Below are positions 14,621 to 19,572 of a stretch of DNA of 19,572 nucleotides, piece after piece. Each line of letters opens with the position of its first letter. The first letter of the stretch is position 1. The stretch lies in contig CAIYQS010000226.1 in the NCBI GenBank assembly GCA_903928395.1, positions 1 to 19,572 on the forward strand. Direction: 5' to 3'. The position numbers and the translations under genes were made by a program. Source of the stretch: an uncultured Actinomycetes bacterium. Lineage in GTDB: Bacteria > Actinomycetota > Actinomycetes > Nanopelagicales > Nanopelagicaceae. The notes below the pieces were generated by a model. It did no database searches, was not told the origin of the DNA, and saw only the letters and a list, made by a program, of their open reading frames with translations.

Positions 14621-15988
14621 TTACCCGATTAAGGACAGGACCTGGGATTGAACTTGAGCCAGCTGTTCTGGGGAGTGGGCTTCAACATTGAGTCGAAGCA
14701 GCGGCTCGGTATTGGAGGCCCTGACGTTAAACCACCAATCGGGGCCATTAACAGTGATGCCGTCGAGTTCGTCGATTTCGTAATCGCTCTGGAAAGAAGC
14801 TTTGATGAAGTCAATACTCGTCTTTGGATCATCCACAACTGTGTTAATTTCTCCGCTCGCAAAATAGCGATTGAGCGGAGCGAGCAACGAGGAGAGCGGA
14901 AGATCGCTGTGAGAAAGCTCGGCGATCGCAAAGAGCGCGGCTAGCGCTCCAGAATCTGCCCGCCAAAAATCGCCGAAGTAGAAGTGGCCGGAATGCTCGC
15001 CACCAAAAATCGCATTGCTATCCGCCATCATCTTCTTGATATAAGAATGGCCCACTCGTGAGCGAAGCGGGACTCCCCCGCGTTCAGTGATAATTTCTGG
15101 CACCGCGCGCGAGGAGATCAGATTATAAATAATGGTTGATCCTGGCCTTCGCTTTAGTTCTCGAATTGCAATGAGGGCTGTGAGCGCAGATGGATTGACT
15201 AAGTGCCCTTTCTCATCCACCAAGAAGCATCGATCAGCATCACCGTCAAATGCCAACCCGATGTCTGCCTTTTCTTTCTTGACCCGCTTCACCAAATCCA
15301 CCAGGTTCTTTGGATCTATTGGGTTGGCTTCATGATTTGGAAAATTGCCGTCAAGTTCAAAGTAGAGCGGAACTACATCTACATTGAGTCGAGCCAATAT
15401 CGCCGGCGCAGTAAATCCGGCCATTCCGTTTCCCGCATCAACAACAACCTTCAATCTGCGTCCAGTTGAAAATTCATCAGCTCCAAATAATCCGAGCAAG
15501 AAATCTACGTAATCGCCAAGTAACTCGCGATGCGTCGTTACGCCAATGGGACCAGCTGACATCGCAATGCCATTAATCATGTGCTCTTTGATGCGCAATA
15601 ATCCAGATTCTGCACCGATTGGTCTGGCGCCAGATTTTGCTAACTTAATTCCGTTGTATGCAGCTGGATTGTGGCTAGCAGTAAACATTGCCCCCGGAAG
15701 ATTAAGAGATCCCGCGGCGTAATAGAGCATGTCAGTGGAGGCGAGACCAATTCGGACGGCATCAATTCCTTGCGAGTTCAAGCCATCCGCAAATGCGGTG
15801 GCAAGTTCATCAGAGGAAGGTCGCATATCTTCGCCAATAACCACGGTGCCAGGTTCGCGTTCCTCCATGAGGAAGCGCGCAAAGGCGGTGCCCAGTACGA
15901 AGGTAAATTCGGGAGTGATCTGTTCATCAACGAGACCGCGAATATCGTAGGCCTTGATGACTTTATCCAACTCTTCGCGCGTAAACAT
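14621..15988 (-). CDS. manB: Phosphomannomutase/phosphoglucomutase (alpha-D-phosphohexomutase)
   Basis: Interconverts hexose 6-phosphate and 1-phosphate, feeding GDP-mannose or UDP/dTDP-glucose for envelope glycans; cytosolic. The 455 residues carry all four family loops: phosphoserine loop TASHNP (Ser105), metal loop DGDADR (248-253), sugar-specificity loop GGEHSGH (329-335), and phosphate loop RASNTEP (423-429). GEHSGH is the form expected for enzymes accepting mannose and glucose; preference between them cannot be read from sequence. The ATG at 15988 has no Shine-Dalgarno sequence, and a -10-like TAGATT ends six bases before it, pointing to a leaderless mRNA. In mycobacteria manB likewise follows the DUF3499 gene, but manA and a SIS-domain gene usually come next; here sahH does. 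Confidence 0.95.
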   Translation of the reverse strand: MFTREELDKVIKAYDIRGLVDEQITPEFTFVLGTAFARFLMEEREPGTVVIGEDMRPSSDELATAFADGLNSQGIDAVRIGLASTDMLYYAAGSLNLPGAMFTASHNPAAYNGIKLAKSGARPIGAESGLLRIKEHMINGIAMSAGPIGVTTHRELLGDYVDFLLGLFGADEFSTGRRLKVVVDAGNGMAGFTAPAILARLNVDVVPLYFELDGNFPNHEANPIDPKNLVDLVKRVKKEKADIGLAFDGDADRCFLVDEKGHLVNPSALTALIAIRELKRRPGSTIIYNLISSRAVPEIITERGGVPLRSRVGHSYIKKMMADSNAIFGGEHSGHFYFGDFWRADSGALAALFAIAELSHSDLPLSSLLAPLNRYFASGEINTVVDDPKTSIDFIKASFQSDYEIDELDGITVNGPDWWFNVRASNTEPLLRLNVEAHSPEQLAQVQSQVLSLIG

Positions 15989-15994
15989 GGTTTT

Positions 15995-16000
15995 AATCTA
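15995..16000 (-). promoter_or_regulatory. -10-like box placed for a leaderless manB mRNA
   Basis: TAGATT lies on the minus strand with only six bases between it and the manB ATG, so transcription would begin at or next to the start codon. The 56-base DUF3499-manB gap is very AT-rich and has no ribosome binding site; no strong -35 hexamer is visible. It also holds a TTCTA/TAGAA inverted repeat near 16026-16041. Confidence 0.45.
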
Positions 16001-16044
16001 CTTGAGAAAAGTTAATACCAAAACTTCTAGAACTTTAGAATATT

Positions 16045-16410
16045 TTAATTGGAAGGAATGGCACGCAAGTGACCGCGGCGACCTAATTCTGGTTGAACTG
16101 GCGTCGGCACACCCTCCACATGTTGCGCCTGCGCTGCTTCGCGGACCGCGTTTGCAATAGCCATGAGGTCATCTTCGCTTGGACCAGCCAGTTCTGCTTC
16201 GGGCTCTAACCGTGTGACTGTCCAGCCGTTAGGAAGGGTTAGCTTCTCGCTATGCGCTGGGCATAGATCGTAAGAATGCGGTTCGGCATACATTGCTAAC
16301 GGGCCAAGTACTGCCGTTGATTCGGCATAAATGTAAGTCAGAGTTTTTATTGCGGGCGCTTTACAACTCGCGCGCGAACAGATTCGACTCGATCGGTGTT
16401 GTGTTCGCAT
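16045..16410 (-). CDS. DUF3499 family protein (putative zinc-binding)
   Basis: Function unknown; the family is actinobacterial and adjoins manB in relatives. The 121 residues begin with a small cysteine/histidine cluster (RxCSRASCKAPA with Cys11 and Cys16; DLCPAH with Cys50 and His53), consistent with a zinc ribbon. Between these is the family-typical core TLTYIYAESTAVLGPLAMYAEPHSYDLC. The C-terminal half is charged, variable and probably flexible, ending in a basic segment (GRRGHLRAIPSN). No signal peptide or membrane segment is evident, so it is likely cytosolic. ATG at 16410 has no ribosome binding site; TAATCT sits seven bases upstream, so translation is probably leaderless. A regulator or an RNA- or protein-binding accessory are possibilities, neither shown by the sequence. 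Confidence 0.88.
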   Translation of the reverse strand: MRTQHRSSRICSRASCKAPAIKTLTYIYAESTAVLGPLAMYAEPHSYDLCPAHSEKLTLPNGWTVTRLEPEAELAGPSEDDLMAIANAVREAAQAQHVEGVPTPVQPELGRRGHLRAIPSN

Positions 16411-16417
16411 GAGCCCG

Positions 16418-16423
16418 AGATTA
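16418..16423 (-). promoter_or_regulatory. -10-like box placed for a leaderless DUF3499 mRNA
   Basis: TAATCT on the minus strand is separated by seven bases from the DUF3499 ATG, which has no Shine-Dalgarno sequence. No convincing -35 box is visible. The remaining bases of the 72-base gap after DUF5719 contain only a weak bulged GCC/AAAT stem. Confidence 0.4.
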
Positions 16424-16482
16424 GCGTGACTTGGACGCCAAATGTTGGATTTGAGGCGACATGTGGCGCTGCCAGTCGAATC

Positions 16483-17790
16483 CTAGTTGCGAGTCAGGGT
16501 ACGAATGTCTGCGATCGGCACATGAGCACCTAAAACCAATTGATTTGCCAACAAGGGTAGATAACTTAGCCCACCCGTACTATTTAAGAGTATCGCTCCG
16601 CCAAAAATCGGCTGTTTGGTAAGAGGTGTAAAGGTAACTAAACCAAGTGGATCACCGGGGCTCCATAGCGCTGATGTATTCCCGGTGATAAGCCGCTTTT
16701 GAGCTCTCCCTTTAGAGTCAGTCCATTGTGCAGTGACGGCGAGAGAGTTCCCAATGAAAAAGAATTTTCCTTTTACACCTCCCAGATTCACCCTAAATCG
16801 CGAGATGGGAGTCAACTGACTTGCCCAAGCGAAGTCTCCAGTACCAGAGCTGATTCGAGTGAAAGAGGAAGCAAGTATCGGTTGATCGGAGTTAACTTCG
16901 ATTCCAAAAGGAGCAGTGAGTGCAACCGTTGGAAGCGGAACATCCACAACTCGCTGGTGCGCAATTTCAAGTGAGTCGAAGCCGATCGGAGTAAACGTCC
17001 CGTCTCCAGAGAAAATTGTTAAGTGCACATTGGCATTTAAATTCCCGGGCACCAGAAAACGCATGGTGGATTTGGTTGACGATGCCGTTCCGTATAACCC
17101 AGCGATATAACTCTTTTTTGTAGCCGCAGCCACGGGAGAAACAAAACTGGCGCCTAATTCTTTGAGTCCACTCTTTCGATGATCAAGTAAGAATGAGGTG
17201 ACTCTTCCAGAGTTTGTAACTATATGGAGTGCTACGGATTCATCACCTGGAACTATTGAAGCGAGTCGGATTTGGCGGTCAGAGTTAGCTTTAATTGTGA
17301 TCGCTATCGGTGCTAAAGCCGCTTTAGAATTAAAGGGGAAAATTTGGATAGTGGAATCGCTCAATCCACTATTTACTAACTCAAGCACGCTCTGACTTGT
17401 CACTCCTGCTGATCCACCAAGGAACCACTGATCAGGACCACCCACTTCGCACACCGCTGCGGCCATTGTCGATCCGGGGATGGTTTCGAAGGCAACTTCA
17501 GATCCAGAATTGCCACCCACAAATATCGGAGCGCTACTTCCTGCTAGCGTAAAAGACTTTTGTGTCTTAAGAGTTGCCGTCTTGCCGCTAATGATCCGAG
17601 TTGGCAAGTTCTTGGCGGGTAGTGCGATATGTTCGCTCGCCCCGCTCAATGCGCCTGGGCAAACCGTTGCTGGATATGAACCACTTGCCGTGAAATGAGC
17701 TTTGGCTTCAGGAACAAGTGTTGCTATTGCCACTGCCCCAGCAAGCAACACTGGACCAAGTAGGAACCGTGTAAATACTTTGAGTTTCAC
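16483..17790 (-). CDS. DUF5719 family secreted or membrane-anchored protein
   Basis: Uncharacterised envelope protein found next to large glycosyltransferases in actinobacteria. The 435 residues start with an uncleaved or cleavable signal segment (about 8-28, VFTRFLLGPVLLAGAVAIATLV) followed by VPEAKAHFTAS, so most of the protein is extracytoplasmic. Two cysteines (Cys44 in TVCPG and Cys114 in AAVCEVGG) could form a disulphide. QWFLGGS at 121-127 and the following LELVNSGLSDSTIQIF stretch match the repeated beta-sandwich-like pattern I associate with DUF5719. The rest is Ser/Thr/Gly-rich, with no catalytic motif that I recognise. The GTG at 17790 comes two bases after the stop of the upstream gene, so the two are co-translated and probably work together. 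Family assignment is good; the role is unknown. Confidence 0.78.
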   Translation of the reverse strand: MKLKVFTRFLLGPVLLAGAVAIATLVPEAKAHFTASGSYPATVCPGALSGASEHIALPAKNLPTRIISGKTATLKTQKSFTLAGSSAPIFVGGNSGSEVAFETIPGSTMAAAVCEVGGPDQWFLGGSAGVTSQSVLELVNSGLSDSTIQIFPFNSKAALAPIAITIKANSDRQIRLASIVPGDESVALHIVTNSGRVTSFLLDHRKSGLKELGASFVSPVAAATKKSYIAGLYGTASSTKSTMRFLVPGNLNANVHLTIFSGDGTFTPIGFDSLEIAHQRVVDVPLPTVALTAPFGIEVNSDQPILASSFTRISSGTGDFAWASQLTPISRFRVNLGGVKGKFFFIGNSLAVTAQWTDSKGRAQKRLITGNTSALWSPGDPLGLVTFTPLTKQPIFGGAILLNSTGGLSYLPLLANQLVLGAHVPIADIRTLTRN

Positions 17791-17792
17791 GG

Positions 17793-19572
17793 CTACACCA
17801 ACTCTTCCAACGGAACTTGGCGGCGGCGGCGACCTGAAGGCAACGCCATGACGATCGATATGAGAAGGGTTAAGAGTTCAAGTGAAATCAATCCACGGTG
17901 GGCGGTACCGTCAAAAAGGATTGTTATCTTCCCCGGTTGCGCAACGGTAAACACCGGAAGACCACTTGTCGCGTGTTGTAGAGGTACTTCGGCTCCGTTA
18001 TCTATGAGCCGCCAACTCCGATCATATTTTTCAGCAAGAGTTACTGTCCCCGGCGAAGTGACGGTAGTTGTTGCACCAATATCACCTGCAGGGATCAAAC
18101 TATTTTTTGCTTTTGAATCGGTGAATAAGGCTCGTGGAGATGCTCCTACGATTCGCCACACGGTGCCAATAGCTGTTGCGGACATTCGGGTGAATCCACC
18201 AACTCCATCGATTGCTCGAACTACTTCAGGAGCTACTGGAGCTTTGAAATACAAGTACTGGATTCCAAAACTTCCAAGCACTTTGCTAGACATCACGCCA
18301 GAACCAGAGATTAACTGATTCACTGCATCGCCAATTTCCGCGGGAAGCACGGTAGCTACATCCGCGTCCCCAAGTGAAAGTGGATTTCCTCGCGAGATGA
18401 AGAAGGTTGTCGTGTCAGCAGCCTCTGCCAATACAAGGGTCTTCGGCTTTGCCGGACTTTGTGCAAGTGATGAGACGAAAGCTGGAAGTACATCGCTCTG
18501 ATCCGACTGGACCAGGGATCTTGCTTGTCCACTCAAAATCCAACCACTCATCGCGATGGTGCTAACAAGGGTGAGCAAGGTCGCGAGCGCGATTGCAATG
18601 TGGGTGATACCCAAATTTCGAAGTCTCAGATGTGGAGTGAGCTGTTGGATTTCACGAAGCATCGGGGGAATCAAAATTATCGAAATGGCTAGAAAGGCGG
18701 CTCCAACGTAAACGGGTTCGGTAGCTCCATGCCCGGGGATGTGGATTGCATTGAAGAGCACGGCGGTTGCCAATATTCCAGAACAGTAAAGAGCTCGGAG
18801 TTGTAGTGAGCGCTTAAACAGACTGAAAACAATGAAGCAGGTGAGCGGAGAGATGATCCACCAAGCAGGAGAACCTTGACCTCCGGGATTAGCAAGCAAC
18901 GTTTGGAGCGCGCCACCGTTAGGAAGTGGAATTCCTGGTGCCAGCAAGAACTGGGTTGGATGAATGAGCGCTCCAAGGGACCATGGCAACGTAAGCAAGG
19001 TTGCGGTCACTACAACGGTAATGCGTCGCATTATTGGATTTAAGGCATCGCTTTCGAGTCGATCTATCCAACCGGCTGATTCATGGTCACTCCTTACCGC
19101 TTCCACGAAGGACTGACCAAGGAGTGCCAATTGAATAAGTAACCAAACGGCAAGAAAGATTGGCGAAAATGATCCAGCAATTGAAATGAGCAGAGTTACC
19201 GCGAAAATCCTGCGCCAGGAGAGATCAACAAGGTTGATCAGCATTGGTTTGATAAAGGTAAAGCAAGGGAAAATTAGGTAAAGAACCAAAATGTCGATTC
19301 GCCCCTGATTAAGGGAGCTCCACAAAAGTGGGGTCAGGATGTAAACCAAACCACCAAATGTAGAAACATTGAGCGATATTCCAATCCGCCTCAAACAATT
19401 GACAAAGATAATAAATGCCAATGGCGGAGTCAGCAGAAAAAATGAAGTAATGAGCAAAGACAAATGTCCCCAGGTAATAAGAGAGGCGATACCAACTATC
19501 GCGAGCCAAGGAGGGGAAGCGACAGCAGAGCCCATTCCAACTAGATGCCAGGCTTGCGCGTAACTTCGCAAC
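17793..19572 (-). CDS. Large multi-spanning membrane protein, probably C-terminal part of an actinobacterial glycosyltransferase (5' end outside window)
   Basis: The frame is open to the right edge, so the start and any N-terminal catalytic domain are missing; the apparent TTG at 19571 is not a real start. The visible 592 residues begin with a run of hydrophobic helices up to about residue 346, including the NQGRIDILVLYLIFP segment that resembles the conserved GR-containing loop in such proteins. An extracytoplasmic region of about 210 residues follows (350-560), then a last membrane helix (561-578) and a basic tail (GRRRRQ) that should lie in the cytoplasm. This architecture and the immediate DUF5719 neighbour match the approximately 1000-residue family-2 glycosyltransferases of actinobacteria. 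Alternatives are an arabinofuranosyltransferase-like or other polyprenyl-sugar transferase. Since the GT-A domain is not in view, this stays a context-based call. Confidence 0.6.
   Translation of the reverse strand, partial: LRSYAQAWHLVGMGSAVASPPWLAIVGIASLITWGHLSLLITSFFLLTPPLAFIIFVNCLRRIGISLNVSTFGGLVYILTPLLWSSLNQGRIDILVLYLIFPCFTFIKPMLINLVDLSWRRIFAVTLLISIAGSFSPIFLAVWLLIQLALLGQSFVEAVRSDHESAGWIDRLESDALNPIMRRITVVVTATLLTLPWSLGALIHPTQFLLAPGIPLPNGGALQTLLANPGGQGSPAWWIISPLTCFIVFSLFKRSLQLRALYCSGILATAVLFNAIHIPGHGATEPVYVGAAFLAISIILIPPMLREIQQLTPHLRLRNLGITHIAIALATLLTLVSTIAMSGWILSGQARSLVQSDQSDVLPAFVSSLAQSPAKPKTLVLAEAADTTTFFISRGNPLSLGDADVATVLPAEIGDAVNQLISGSGVMSSKVLGSFGIQYLYFKAPVAPEVVRAIDGVGGFTRMSATAIGTVWRIVGASPRALFTDSKAKNSLIPAGDIGATTTVTSPGTVTLAEKYDRSWRLIDNGAEVPLQHATSGLPVFTVAQPGKITILFDGTAHRGLISLELLTLLISIVMALPSGRRRRQVPLEELV

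Noticed and set aside
17848..18318. 156-codon open frame on the plus strand opposite the membrane glycosyltransferase-like gene
   Set aside because: Antisense to a well-formed membrane protein frame, with no recognisable domain or good ribosome binding site.

Overview
The window looks like chromosomal core DNA from a high-GC Gram-positive (actinobacterial) lineage with unusually moderate GC and very tight gene packing. The evidence is the actinobacterial gene order (mfd-SurA-like-mazG; secA-comF-mtrB-mtrA-sahH-manB-DUF3499), the MtrA/MtrB two-component pair, and the actinobacterial families DUF3499 and DUF5719. A streamlined freshwater actinobacterium (for example the acI / Nanopelagicales group) would fit, but that placement is inference. 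I see no mobile element, CRISPR array, rRNA, tRNA or phage gene.

Layout. Bases 1-4773 hold a minus-strand cluster read mfd -> SurA-like membrane protein -> mazG (cut by the left edge), with gaps of 11 and 13 bp. A 157-bp divergent region (4774-4930) separates mfd from ppc, the only plus-strand gene (4931-7576). ppc converges on secA with one base between the stop codons. From secA to the right edge everything is on the minus strand. In transcription order it is: a large membrane protein that is probably a glycosyltransferase (start beyond the window), DUF5719, DUF3499, a phosphomannomutase/phosphoglucomutase, SahH, MtrA, MtrB, ComF, SecA. No stretch longer than about 160 bases lacks a gene.

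How the genes fit together. The right half reads as an envelope and growth-control locus: a membrane glycosyltransferase and a secreted DUF5719 protein, a sugar-phosphate mutase supplying precursors, the MtrAB system that controls cell-wall and division genes in relatives, and the SecA motor. SahH (methyl-cycle recycling) is embedded in it and its stop overlaps the mtrA start. The left half covers genome and nucleotide-pool maintenance (Mfd, MazG), and PPC is anaplerotic carbon fixation.

Most unusual points. Relative to the classic mycobacterial order, lpqB, the ribosome hibernation factor gene, tmk and manA are missing from their usual places, which brings sahH into direct coupling with mtrAB. 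SahH is the short type without the C-terminal extension. Two genes (manB, DUF3499) have -10-like boxes placed for leaderless mRNAs. Several small inverted repeats sit on promoters or ribosome binding sites. I did not find a convincing undescribed defence or biosynthetic system; the uncharacterised DUF5719/DUF3499/glycosyltransferase set is the least understood part.
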